From assembly GCF_038006205.1 (NCBI RefSeq), contig NZ_JBBOUU010000001.1, positions 2,172,001-2,236,000 on the forward strand: a DNA stretch of 64,000 bases. Reading direction: 5' to 3'. A model generated the notes under the pieces. It was not told the DNA's origin, made no database searches, and worked only from the letters and a program-made list of their open reading frames with translations. Shown here piece after piece: positions 17,925-26,373 of the stretch (position 1 is the first letter of the stretch; every line of letters begins with the position of its first letter). The translations under genes and the position numbers were made by a program. The DNA comes from Solibacillus sp. FSL R7-0668. Lineage in GTDB: Bacteria > Bacillota > Bacilli > Bacillales_A > Planococcaceae.

Positions 17925-18557
17925 TTATCGATTGTGAATAGTAATCTGAGTAGTCTCTAGCCCTAGTCGTTGTTTCAATTCTTCCGTAATTGTCAATGTA
18001 AAAGTCGCCCCTTCCGCTACATCTACATATTTATGATGGATTCCTGTGACAACGGTGCCATCTGTAACCGTTGTTTCAGTAGGTTTACCATTCAGTTTTA
18101 AATGTTCCATATAATCGCCACTTAATTTCCCTTGCATAAAGATTTCATTGGGTAACACTTGATAGACGGGCTGCCCTTCTGTCAACGAAATCTCAATTGA
18201 ATTTTCTTGTATTTCAACAATACCATTTGGCAGAACCGTTACGTCATTTACTTGCAGTTGATAGTCCCATAACTTAATTGCTACCTCTTGTAATTGAGCA
18301 TCGCTATAGCCTTCCATCAGGTCATTCATCAATTGCTTATAAAAATCCGCTTCCTCTTTCTTATAGTTCAAATCTGTTTGAATCTGCTCCAACTCTGCCT
18401 GAAGTGCCTCATTCTGCTTTTCTAATGTGTCAATTTCAGCGCTTTGTTGTTCTGAAGGCTGTGTCAAAGCATTTACTTCATCATTATTTTTTGAGTTATT
18501 ATCTGAGCAAGCAGAGAGAAAAAACATAAGGCCTAAGCATCCGATTATTCTTTTCAC
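17925..18557 (-). CDS. Coiled-coil lipoprotein, unknown function
   Basis: 210 residues with a signal peptide and lipobox LSAC (Cys 17). A hydrophilic linker and a coiled-coil stretch follow at about 40-75 (DTLEKQNEALQAELEQIQ), then a C-terminal domain of beta character. It starts at GTG 18557 with AAAGGG about ten bases upstream. Likely anchored outside the membrane. No family recognised. Confidence 0.65.
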   Translation of the reverse strand: MKRIIGCLGLMFFLSACSDNNSKNNDEVNALTQPSEQQSAEIDTLEKQNEALQAELEQIQTDLNYKKEEADFYKQLMNDLMEGYSDAQLQEVAIKLWDYQLQVNDVTVLPNGIVEIQENSIEISLTEGQPVYQVLPNEIFMQGKLSGDYMEHLKLNGKPTETTVTDGTVVTGIHHKYVDVAEGATFTLTITEELKQRLGLETTQITIHNR

Positions 18558-18688
18558 CTAATTCACACCCTTTGATTTACATTATTTAACTAAATATACC
18601 AATTGTATTACCTCCTAGCAACCTACGTTCCATTTTCTTCGTCGTTATTGAAAAGTTGTGCTATATTCAAAGTGTCAGGAGTGAGTTG

Positions 18689-19108
18689 ATGAAGAAGTTT
18701 TTAACAATTACCGCAATGATTCTTATTATTCTAGGAGCAGCTGGCTATGCTGTGTGGCTTTTTGGGACCAATATTGCTTCAGAAAAAATAATCGAAAAAG
18801 TGGAAGCTACTTTGGATGACGAAAATCTACAAGAAGTAAAATCCTATATCGAGAACGATTCGCAGGTTCAAGAAATTGTACGCGAGGCAGCAACGATAAA
18901 TCCCGATACCCTGCCCTTCCAAACGAAGGAAGAAGCGACACGTCTGTTAATAACAAAAGTGGGCGTTAATCGTTTACTTGCTATTCAGGAACAAGCGCAA
19001 AACGGTTCCATGAGTAAGGATGACGTATTATCCGAAATTGAAGGTACACTATCTGAAGAAGAAATTTCCGCTTTAAAATATGTTTTATATAAGGAACTGA
19101 ATAAGTAA
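18689..19108 (+). CDS. Membrane-anchored hypothetical protein
   Basis: About 139 residues: an N-terminal membrane segment (residues 4-24) and an acidic helical domain, with the repeated idea EVKSYIENDSQVQEIVREA and a C-terminal DDVLSEIEGTLSEEEISALK. The start is ATG 18689 behind AGGAGTGA; an upstream in-frame start lacks a site. Family not recognised. Confidence 0.6.
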   Translation: MKKFLTITAMILIILGAAGYAVWLFGTNIASEKIIEKVEATLDDENLQEVKSYIENDSQVQEIVREAATINPDTLPFQTKEEATRLLITKVGVNRLLAIQEQAQNGSMSKDDVLSEIEGTLSEEEISALKYVLYKELNK

Positions 19109-19131
19109 TACTTACATTTGTAAGGTAGAAA

Positions 19132-19161
19132 GGCTCGATTCCAAATTAGCGGAATCGAGCC
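19132..19161 (+). terminator. Terminator between convergent genes
   Basis: GGCTCGATTC and GAATCGAGCC form a perfect 10-bp stem followed by GTTTTTAT. Confidence 0.88.
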
Positions 19162-19199
19162 TGTTTTTATTTTGTTTCCAACCATTCATTTGAAACGAT

Positions 19200-20381
19200 C
19201 TATTCAAATCGTTTTCTCACACAACTAAAGTAGATTGCAGACAGTAGTAAAAGTACCCCTGCACCAATGAAGAGCCATTGTACAGAGATGATAGTTGCTA
19301 ACGCCCCAGCTAACAAGGTTGATAAGCCAAATAGTAGCGATGTTAAAACACCTTGGGCACTATACACTTTTATGAGCTGATCATCTGTTGCCTTTAATTG
19401 AAGCCATGTGCCAAGTAGGATCCCTTTGAATTGGTCAAAAACACCAAATAATGCGCTTAATAGTAGTGCTACGACCGCCACTTCGTTTAATCCAAATGCT
19501 AACAGTACAAGCGCAACGGCGAATGATGAAATGATCACAATGTTTTTTAAATTTCTCTCAAAAACTTGTTCGAATTTGGTACAAATAAAGCCACCGATTA
19601 GCAAGCCCATAAAGAAAGCAGTATTAATATACCCCCACCATGCCTCAGATGCATGTAATACATCGGCAACAAAAAGATACATAATAGCTGCAACCCAAAC
19701 GACATTTGCAATGGATTCAAAAATAATCATTACGTGAATTGTACGGAAGGAATGATTTTCCCAAATCAAACTAAATCCCTCCGTTAATTGTTGTTTTTTC
19801 GTAACGTTCTTTTTTCTTTCGAATGGCTTGGAATCTTTTATGAGAATAATAAATAGGGTCGATAGGACAAATAATAGCAACGTCATCCAAATGACCATTT
19901 CTCCACTTGTCGCTGCCACAAGTATCCCACCAAGTGCCCAACCACCAAGCTGTGTCAATTCATTCAGCATGGATAAAATACCATTTGCCCGTAGAAGCTG
20001 TCCCTTTTCTACGATTCGAGGGAGAAGCGCGGTGCTAGCTGGAAGTGCAAGCCCATCTAAAAAAGCAACCGTAAAAATGATGATGAATATAAAAAATAAT
20101 GATAATTGAAAAAGTGATGCTACTGCCAAAATCAACAACAAAATTGTTTTGAATGCTTGTGAAATGACAAGCAATTGTTTTAGGCGGTAACGATTGAATA
20201 GCAGTGGTGCAAGACTGCTACTAATCATGCGACCAGTCATATTTAAAAATGGTAATAATGCCATATAGAATGGCGATTCGCTTGCTTGATATAAAATAGA
20301 AATTAACCCAACAATATATAAAACGTCACCTAAATTTGCGAATAGCTGACTAATCCATAAAAAATGAAACGATTTTCTCAT
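19200..20381 (-). CDS. MFS transporter, probable drug efflux
   Basis: About 393 residues with twelve hydrophobic segments and a central cytoplasmic loop near 185-200 (KDSKPFERKKNVTKKQQL). It resembles the macrolide-efflux-like MFS group (MFS_3). The FLDGLALPASTALLPRIV region (about 108-125) is typical of that group. The start is ATG 20381, with AAAGGG eight bases upstream; a GTG two codons earlier is too close. Substrate unknown, and a role in multidrug export is inference from family. Confidence 0.75.
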   Translation of the reverse strand: MRKSFHFLWISQLFANLGDVLYIVGLISILYQASESPFYMALLPFLNMTGRMISSSLAPLLFNRYRLKQLLVISQAFKTILLLILAVASLFQLSLFFIFIIIFTVAFLDGLALPASTALLPRIVEKGQLLRANGILSMLNELTQLGGWALGGILVAATSGEMVIWMTLLLFVLSTLFIILIKDSKPFERKKNVTKKQQLTEGFSLIWENHSFRTIHVMIIFESIANVVWVAAIMYLFVADVLHASEAWWGYINTAFFMGLLIGGFICTKFEQVFERNLKNIVIISSFAVALVLLAFGLNEVAVVALLLSALFGVFDQFKGILLGTWLQLKATDDQLIKVYSAQGVLTSLLFGLSTLLAGALATIISVQWLFIGAGVLLLLSAIYFSCVRKRFE

Positions 20382-20534
20382 CTTCACTACCCTTTCTTGT
20401 AAAAAAAATTAAAAGGTAGTTAAACTTACACTCGTATCTCCTCCAAGTCATTCCTTGTATCATGATCGAATAGGTACATAATTGACTCACTTGATTCACA
20501 ATAAATAACATTTTAGTTTTGGTAGGAAGATGAA

Positions 20535-20766
20535 TCATCACCATACGTTGGGGATGACTTGTAGTTTCATTTAATATGATTTAAAACCGAGGAAATATTG
20601 GGTATTTTCGGGCACTCGCACGGAAATAGGCTAAAATCGCACGCATTTCTCAAAAAACGCACGTAAATTTAAAATATCGCACGTATCTGGCGTAAAACCG
20701 CACATAAACCTGGAAAATTCGCACGTAAACCTGGAAAATTCGCACGTAAACTCAAAAATCGTTATA
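20535..20766 (-). repeat. Phased-repeat element E4 (TTTACGTGCG subfamily)
   Basis: On the plus strand the core CGCACG (one copy CGCACA) begins at 20617, 20638, 20658, 20678, 20699, 20720 and 20741, spaced 20 or 21 bp. The tail at 20535-20610 includes ATCACCATACGTTGGGG and ATGACTTGTAG. That is the same block as in E2 (CATCCCCAAC) and E6 (TATGGTGATGA), but with a different core sequence. No gene is present. Confidence 0.8.
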
Positions 20767-20986
20767 CTCTAGAAACTAGCATTTTCTACAAAGTTTAAAC
20801 ATTCTTACAAGAATAACCACTTTCACAAAAAATAACAAGTACTTATTGAAAACTTTACTTATCAGCAGTATATTCTAAAGAAATTAATGTACTTTCATTT
20901 TGAATACATCCATTCGAAATCATTATTTTTTTCATTGCATCATTATCATTCCAGTGATACCTAAGTAGGATTTTGCTTTGATTTCA
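20767..20986. other. Intergenic stretch without a visible gene
   Basis: AT-rich sequence between element E4 and the zinc-ribbon gene. I see no ribosome site with a long frame, no strong hairpin and no repeat core. Confidence 0.5.
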
Positions 20987-21214
20987 CTATTTGTGATTTA
21001 ATGGGGTTTCTGGTCGTTTGGCGCAATATTTGCAAGTAGGATCACCACAATTTGATTCCATCCAACGATTACATTTATCACAAAAATAACTATCAAAATC
21101 ATCGTAATATACTAAATTAAACTTGCATTTGGGACAGAATTTATCCGTTTCAATTTGACCATAAAATTCAAAATCCCCTATCCTCACCTTGCCGCATGCC
21201 TCTGTTATGTTCAT
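20987..21214 (-). CDS. Small zinc-ribbon protein
   Basis: About 75 residues with three CxxC/CxxxC-type pairs: FCPKCKF, FCDKCNRW and DPTCKYC. These would bind one or two zinc ions. The start is ATG 21214 with GGAGGG seven bases upstream; an in-frame start at 21229 overlaps it. The protein is acidic apart from the metal sites. Partner unknown. Confidence 0.65.
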   Translation of the reverse strand: MNITEACGKVRIGDFEFYGQIETDKFCPKCKFNLVYYDDFDSYFCDKCNRWMESNCGDPTCKYCAKRPETPLNHK

Positions 21215-21380
21215 TAAAACCCTCCACAAAACTATTTAAACAACATTTATGTAATTGAATATTAATTTAACATATATTAGGTACACCACCAAATCAAGGT
21301 TTCGATGCGATTAATGTATCTTCATTTTGCTTTATGCGTCTATAATTATAGAAATTCCTAACACAAAAGGGGTGAAATAA

Positions 21381-21644
21381 TTGAAAAAAGTCATATTTGG
21401 AATAACTAGTCTCGTTTTCGTATTCTTAATAATCTATTATTTAGTTCCTACTATAATAATGAACGATGTAAAAAGTAAGGTAATTGAAAAAAATTCGGGC
21501 ATCGAAAACATTGTAACGATCAATCAAACAGGTGCATGGGGAGAATGGTTTCTAGAATTTGTATTAGTTGTTGAAATAGAGGGACAGCCATTTCGTATTT
21601 GGGTAGATCGTAGCGGAGATATTACAGATAAGGAGCAGCTATAA
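21381..21644 (+). CDS. Membrane-anchored hypothetical protein
   Basis: 87 residues beginning at TTG 21381 behind AAAGGGGTG. One N-terminal membrane segment (4-25) is followed by a small extracellular domain (INQTGAWGEWFLEFVLVVE, IWVDRSGDIT). The family is common in Bacillales as uncharacterised short proteins; I cannot name it. Confidence 0.55.
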   Translation: MKKVIFGITSLVFVFLIIYYLVPTIIMNDVKSKVIEKNSGIENIVTINQTGAWGEWFLEFVLVVEIEGQPFRIWVDRSGDITDKEQL

Positions 21645-21683
21645 TTCAGTTGAAAATGCTGCCCCTTTATTCAATCTTTTGCC

Positions 21684-22526
21684 TCACACACTTTCTACCG
21701 TTTCCTTCACAAACGCTTCAAATTGCTCCAGCTCTTCAATATAAGGATTGTGATTGGATTGTTCAAATACGGTTAACTGTGCATGTGGTAACAATTTGGC
21801 TATTTCATATGTAAACTCAATTGGACATTGTGCATCATAGCGGCCGCCAAATATATAGCTTTGAATCGTAATGTTTGCTAATGCTGAACGAACATCATAA
21901 TTTTTCACTTCTACTTTTCTAAAATAATCAAGCGCTGGACCGACTGTTTTGCCACTGTTCGGAAGGGATAGTGTCAGCTTTAATTTTTCCTCATTGTAAT
22001 ACGACATTAATGACCATTCATACGAGAGCTTTTGGCGTTGTTCCACAGGTGTAGCGGGGTTATTTAAGAGCTCCATAATTTCTATGATGCGCGCAAAATT
22101 CGGATTGTCCGCGCAATACATGCTTTCAGGGTGACTTGCATAAGCCTTACTCGCCGCTGTACAGCCCGCAATTATTTTCGTTAAAGCGTGTGGTGCTAAA
22201 ATCGCATATTGTAATGCCAGCATGCCACCTGTAGAATGCCCGGCAAATGCCCATTTTTCAAAGCCTAATGCCTCGCGAATTGCCTCTAAATCCTTGATGA
22301 TTTCTGAAAAAGCCATTTGATTATCTGCTGTGACTGGTGATGAATTTCCTGCACCGCGCACATTGATTAAAAACACCACATAATGCGCTGTAAACGGATT
22401 GGCAAATAAATTGCCCCGTGCATCAAATTGTGAAAAATAATGCGTAATTGCAAGAGGTGCACCTTGCCCTTTTGTAAAATATTCAAATGTTCCACGCTTG
22501 GTTTCAATGATATGCTGTTTCCACAT
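21684..22526 (-). CDS. Alpha/beta hydrolase
   Basis: 280 residues with the nucleophile elbow GHSTGG (Ser at about 96), an acid in FGGRYDAQCP (about 228-237) and the final His in QSNHNPY (about 257-263). The oxyanion motif is near residue 28. It resembles proline iminopeptidase-like hydrolases, but the substrate is not deducible. It starts at ATG 22526 after AGAAGGCGAG. The GNAT gene upstream on the same strand ends 28 bp away and may share a transcript. Confidence 0.8.
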   Translation of the reverse strand: MWKQHIIETKRGTFEYFTKGQGAPLAITHYFSQFDARGNLFANPFTAHYVVFLINVRGAGNSSPVTADNQMAFSEIIKDLEAIREALGFEKWAFAGHSTGGMLALQYAILAPHALTKIIAGCTAASKAYASHPESMYCADNPNFARIIEIMELLNNPATPVEQRQKLSYEWSLMSYYNEEKLKLTLSLPNSGKTVGPALDYFRKVEVKNYDVRSALANITIQSYIFGGRYDAQCPIEFTYEIAKLLPHAQLTVFEQSNHNPYIEELEQFEAFVKETVESV

Positions 22527-22554
22527 AGACTCGCCTTCTTTTCTTAAAATAGTA

Positions 22555-23076
22555 TTACGATAATTTTTCTAACACCGTATCCACACTGTTCCACACATAC
22601 ACTTCTTCGTCGATTGGTACTCCATCAAACGTAATTGAAATGGTTTTCAAATACTCCGCGCCGTAGTATTTGTAAAACTCACGTGACGTATTGTCTGCTA
22701 ATACCTCGACATATACTTTATGAAAGCCTTGATCTTTAAATGTATGCATGATCTGTTTTAATAAAAGCTTTCCGACGCCCTTCCCTTGCCACTGTTCTAA
22801 TAAATAAATGGCCGATAAATCGGTAGCACCCGGCTCTGTATTTGTATCGCGCTTTTCCCCTACAACAAAGCCGATAATTTCCTCGTTTTCCTCTGCAACA
22901 AATACATTTCTAGCAGGATTGGCCAAATTATTTTGCCAAAGCGTTGTCCGTTGTTCATAGCTTAGCTTGTCTAAAAAGCTTTGTGGAATAATATTTTTAT
23001 AGGTCGTGCGCCAGCTATCCACATGTACTTTTGCGATATTGGGTGCATCTTCTTGTTTTGCTGTTCGAATGATCAT
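22555..23076 (-). CDS. GNAT-family N-acetyltransferase
   Basis: About 173 residues with the acetyl-CoA loop QGKGVGKLLL at about 109-118 and a preceding LSAIYLLEQW strand. The substrate is unknown; the overall form is RimI-like. The start is ATG 23076, seven bases after GGGGGA. An ATG two codons upstream is too close to that site. Upstream of the alpha/beta hydrolase on the same strand. Confidence 0.8.
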   Translation of the reverse strand: MIIRTAKQEDAPNIAKVHVDSWRTTYKNIIPQSFLDKLSYEQRTTLWQNNLANPARNVFVAEENEEIIGFVVGEKRDTNTEPGATDLSAIYLLEQWQGKGVGKLLLKQIMHTFKDQGFHKVYVEVLADNTSREFYKYYGAEYLKTISITFDGVPIDEEVYVWNSVDTVLEKLS

Positions 23077-23152
23077 ATCCATTCCCCCTCTAAGTTTGTT
23101 ACATTTGATAATTTACAGAATTTATACGATAATCCGAGTGCATTTTTGCTTT

Positions 23153-23638
23153 TTATTTCCAAACAGTATCTAATTTATCTGAATAGAAATCTATTGCTTT
23201 TTTATATTTAAGTATTTCATCATCCGTTGTTGTATTAATTAAACAGTTAAGTAATAATTCCATTGCTTTGGTATGTTCATTCAAATTATATAACGTCATC
23301 GAATAAAATGTCTGAATAGCCCTGTTATTTGGGAATAATTCAATTCCCTTTAAAAATACATTTTTTGATTTTTCATATTCTCCTAATGTCCTATACGTAC
23401 TCCCTAATCCTAATAAAGCTCCTTCTAATTCCTTCGAAGACAAGCCTAATTGAATACTTTTCTCATAAAAGGGGACTGCCTGTAATTCTTTTCCTAATAA
23501 ATCAAAACTCCAGGCACATTGATAGTTAATCGATGCATTTTCAGGGAAATCCTGCACTAGTTCCAGTAGTAATTCATTAGATTCTTTATAATTTCCATTT
23601 TCCCGTAAATCAATTGCTTTTTCTAATCTTATTCCCAC
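23153..23638 (-). CDS. Tetratricopeptide-repeat protein
   Basis: 161 residues forming four TPR-like helical hairpins (GNYKESNELLLELVQDFPEN, GKELQAVPFYEKSIQLG, GEYEKSKNVFLKGIELFPNN, NEHTKAMELLLNCL). The protein is probably a small cytoplasmic adaptor. It starts at GTG 23638 after AGGGGGAC. Partner unknown. Confidence 0.7.
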   Translation of the reverse strand: MGIRLEKAIDLRENGNYKESNELLLELVQDFPENASINYQCAWSFDLLGKELQAVPFYEKSIQLGLSSKELEGALLGLGSTYRTLGEYEKSKNVFLKGIELFPNNRAIQTFYSMTLYNLNEHTKAMELLLNCLINTTTDDEILKYKKAIDFYSDKLDTVWK

Positions 23639-23726
23639 AATCCCCGTCCCCCTTTTGTTTTAAGCACTGTAAATTTCATAAATCAAATTGAACCGCAATA
23701 GCAAATTCGCTTATTTCAACCATTTT

Positions 23727-24014
23727 TTATATAAAGAAATTTGAGATCACCAATCCGATAGGAATCATTATCCAGAGTAAAAGCCCACCAAATACTATTT
23801 TTATATAAGACGTATTTTCTAATTTTCCTTTAGAAGAGGTTTTCCAAATCAATAATGCACAAATTGCCCAGATTAGAAAAGTGAAAAAGAATGCTGGCAT
23901 AATCGAATTCGCATCGCCTATTGCACCCTCCGCAAAGAACCAAGAAATTAAAAATGCAACAATACCACTTAAGATGATATTCCCCAAAACTAAAGTTCCT
24001 TTTATTTTGACCAC
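23727..24014 (-). CDS. Three-helix membrane protein, unknown function
   Basis: 95 residues with hydrophobic segments at about 8-28, 36-57 and 72-94. It opens at GTG 24014, which lies very near an AAAAGGGG site, so the start is uncertain. No family recognised. Confidence 0.5.
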   Translation of the reverse strand: MVKIKGTLVLGNIILSGIVAFLISWFFAEGAIGDANSIMPAFFFTFLIWAICALLIWKTSSKGKLENTSYIKIVFGGLLLWIMIPIGLVISNFFI

Positions 24015-24084
24015 CCCTTTTTATCTTTATTGTTAGTATACAGTTTATCTACCCATAATTTCACATATATTCAGATAATTTATG

Positions 24085-24170
24085 GAGTTCCCCCAACAAT
24101 CAACGAAATAGTTGAACAAAATGGCTCGGAGGATCTAATTATTCGCTTTAAAATGGATGTTTTGTTTTAG
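24085..24170 (+). pseudogene. Possible gene fragment
   Basis: An open frame reads VPPTINEIVEQNGSEDLIIR and ends at TAG 24168 after FKMDVLF. The composition looks coding but there is no start codon or ribosome site and the upstream part is missing. It may be a remnant of a lost gene. The rest of 24015-24260 shows nothing else. Confidence 0.25.
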
Positions 24171-24260
24171 CATGTTTTCACTTACCGATTTTCCCCCTGA
24201 GTTTTCAGCGCGATGTAAGGTAAGTGAAAATTATTTATGCCAAACGAATAGAACGCCTAA

Positions 24261-24285
24261 AAGCCTGCACATCACATGCAGGCTT
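24261..24285 (-). terminator. Terminator of the glutaminase gene
   Basis: AAGCCTGCA and TGCAGGCTT pair perfectly, four bases past the stop at 24290 on the minus strand. Confidence 0.85.
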
Positions 24286-24289
24286 CTTC

Positions 24290-25210
24290 TCATAAACAAA
24301 ATAACTCATACTGCTTCGACATTTCTGTTAAAAAATCAATGCCCGCAACACTGTTGCCAACATCATCAATTGCTGGTCCATAAAGTCCAATCCCAATCGG
24401 CCCCTTTAATTGCTCAATTTCTCCCTCTTTTACGACGGCAATAATGGCACCAGATACCCCACTTTTGGCTGGTAAACCAACGAATGCAGCGAATTTCCCT
24501 GAAAAATTGTACATGCCACATGTCATCATTAATGCTTTGGCAATATTGATTACTTGTTTGCTGCACACGGCTTCACTGTTTTGACCATTTGTCGCTAAAT
24601 ACAACGCGATTTTTGCTAAATCTGAAGCATTCACTGAAATCGAACAAAGCTGTAAATAGACTTGGAGCGCTTCTTCAACATCGGATTTTAAAAAGCCATT
24701 TGCCTGTAAAATGTAGGCAATGGCACGGTTATAATCAGCAGAATGATATTCTGACATAAATACTTCATTATTGACCGATACTTGTTTGCTTAATATTTTT
24801 TCTATGAAAGCAGTTACGGATTTTACCCGCTCAAACATTGATTCCCCGGGCAATAAAGAGGCTATAGTAATTGCACCTGCGTTAATCATCGGATTGAACG
24901 GCTTGTTATTGTTACTTTCAAGGCGCACAATCGAGTTAAATGAATCTCCTGTTGGCTCGACATCTACATAACGCATGATTTCCTCTATCCCATGATGATT
25001 TGCTGCTACCATAAAACTTAGCACCTTAACAACACTTTGAAGCGTAAACGTTTTTTTGCAATCTCCAAGCTCGATTTGTTCGTTCATTGACATGAGGCTC
25101 ACCGCAAGCATGGTTGGATCTTCTTTGGCTAATGCTGGGATGTAAGATGCTGCATTCCCTTTATGCGTCATTTGTTGTGCATGTTCATATATTTTTTGAA
25201 TGTTTTTCAT
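24290..25210 (-). CDS. glsA: Glutaminase A
   Basis: 306 residues, the usual bacterial length. The serine-dependent catalytic motif S-V-V-K is at about 59-62. The family segments FNPMINAGAI (about 104-113), SEYHSADYNRAIAY and GLPAKSGVSGAIIAVV (about 255-270) are present. The enzyme converts L-glutamine to glutamate and ammonia in the cytoplasm. It starts at ATG 25210 behind a weak AGAAG site and is monocistronic. The match is strong throughout. Confidence 0.92.
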   Translation of the reverse strand: MKNIQKIYEHAQQMTHKGNAASYIPALAKEDPTMLAVSLMSMNEQIELGDCKKTFTLQSVVKVLSFMVAANHHGIEEIMRYVDVEPTGDSFNSIVRLESNNNKPFNPMINAGAITIASLLPGESMFERVKSVTAFIEKILSKQVSVNNEVFMSEYHSADYNRAIAYILQANGFLKSDVEEALQVYLQLCSISVNASDLAKIALYLATNGQNSEAVCSKQVINIAKALMMTCGMYNFSGKFAAFVGLPAKSGVSGAIIAVVKEGEIEQLKGPIGIGLYGPAIDDVGNSVAGIDFLTEMSKQYELFCL

Positions 25211-25424
25211 TTATCTTCTTGCTAATCAAAATAATTAGCTTCCCCCTCGCAATATTTTTAACTTTGGCGTTTATTAGGCATTCAAATTGTGTTAGTTAAT
25301 GATGGTAGAAAAGATATTTTACTAAAGAGACAAATGTATTTTTACATTATGATTTTCTCCATTTTCACGATTTTCATTATACTGTATAATTTTAACAAAC
25401 AAAGATAATTAATGGAGAAAAAAC

Positions 25425-25871
25425 TTGAAAATGAATTCATATCAGTTTATCGATTTTTTAGTAATTCATGAGCATGAAATGGACAACTATTCACCGATTG
25501 CAGGTTCCTATGCTATCGTAAAATGTTCAGGTAAATTTTTAATTTGCTATAACAAGTGGCGTAATCAATGGGAATTCCCTGCTGGTAAACGAGAATTACA
25601 TGAATCAGCTAAGCAATGTGCGATGCGTGAGCTTTACGAGGAAACTGGGCAAATAGTTTACGATCTTAGATTTATAGGTTTAGTTAAATCGAAAAATGAC
25701 TTAAGCGGTAAACTGAAATTTAATCCTGTGTACATGACGGAAGTTCAAACATTGCAACCATTTATTAAAAATGATGAAATCGAAAAAACTATGCTTTGGG
25801 ATATGACTGAGGAAATAAATCCTTTCGATAGCCTTGATAAAGCTTTCATTCCCTATTTACTCGATTTATAA
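25425..25871 (+). CDS. NUDIX hydrolase
   Basis: 148 residues with a Nudix box from GKRELHESAKQCAMREL to YEETGQ (about 53-75), only slightly altered from GX5EX7REUXEEXGU. The family hydrolyses nucleoside diphosphate-linked compounds. The start is TTG 25425 with GGAG seven bases upstream. It is followed after 13 bp by a GNAT gene and then a MccF-like peptidase gene, probably one operon. Confidence 0.82.
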   Translation: MKMNSYQFIDFLVIHEHEMDNYSPIAGSYAIVKCSGKFLICYNKWRNQWEFPAGKRELHESAKQCAMRELYEETGQIVYDLRFIGLVKSKNDLSGKLKFNPVYMTEVQTLQPFIKNDEIEKTMLWDMTEEINPFDSLDKAFIPYLLDL

Positions 25872-25884
25872 AGGAGAATAGTAG

Positions 25885-26364
25885 GTGACTTTAAAACTGA
25901 CTGAATCAACACAGCAGGAAGCACCCACCCTATTGGCAATTCAAAAACAAGCGTTTCAAGCGGATTTATTAACATATGAAGACATCACTTCAAGTCCTGT
26001 GAATGAAACGCTGGAACGTTTACACTTTAAAATCCAACAGTTCGAACACTTTACAATTTGGGTAGATAAGGAAATTATTGGTGGCATTGATATTCGCAAG
26101 CTAGCAAATAGCCATTACCGTCTCAACCGAATTTTTATTGCCGATGCTTTTCAAAATAAAGGACTCGGTTCACAAATTATGCAGCTTATTGAAGATAAAT
26201 TCCCTGATGCCCGGAGTTGGACACTTGATACGCCGCATTTAAATACGCGGAATCATCATTTTTATGAAAAATTAGGCTATGTCAAAGTCGGTGAACATCA
26301 AATTTCTGATAAGTTAACACTGTTTGATTATGAAAAAGTCATGTCAACATTTAAAGAAAGTTAG
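25885..26364 (+). CDS. GNAT-family N-acetyltransferase
   Basis: 159 residues with the acetyl-CoA loop QNKGLGSQIMQL at about 91-102 and the RIFIADAF strand before it. The C-terminal FYEKLGYVKVGEH is typical of the fold. It starts at GTG 25885 with AAGGAGA upstream. Middle gene of the NUDIX-GNAT-MccF-like run. Substrate unknown. Confidence 0.82.
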   Translation: MTLKLTESTQQEAPTLLAIQKQAFQADLLTYEDITSSPVNETLERLHFKIQQFEHFTIWVDKEIIGGIDIRKLANSHYRLNRIFIADAFQNKGLGSQIMQLIEDKFPDARSWTLDTPHLNTRNHHFYEKLGYVKVGEHQISDKLTLFDYEKVMSTFKES

Positions 26365-26373
26365 GTGAATGAA

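Noticed and set aside
24157-24444. 95-codon plus-strand frame overlapping the glutaminase end
   Set aside because: It runs antisense through the terminator and the glsA coding region and has unlikely composition.
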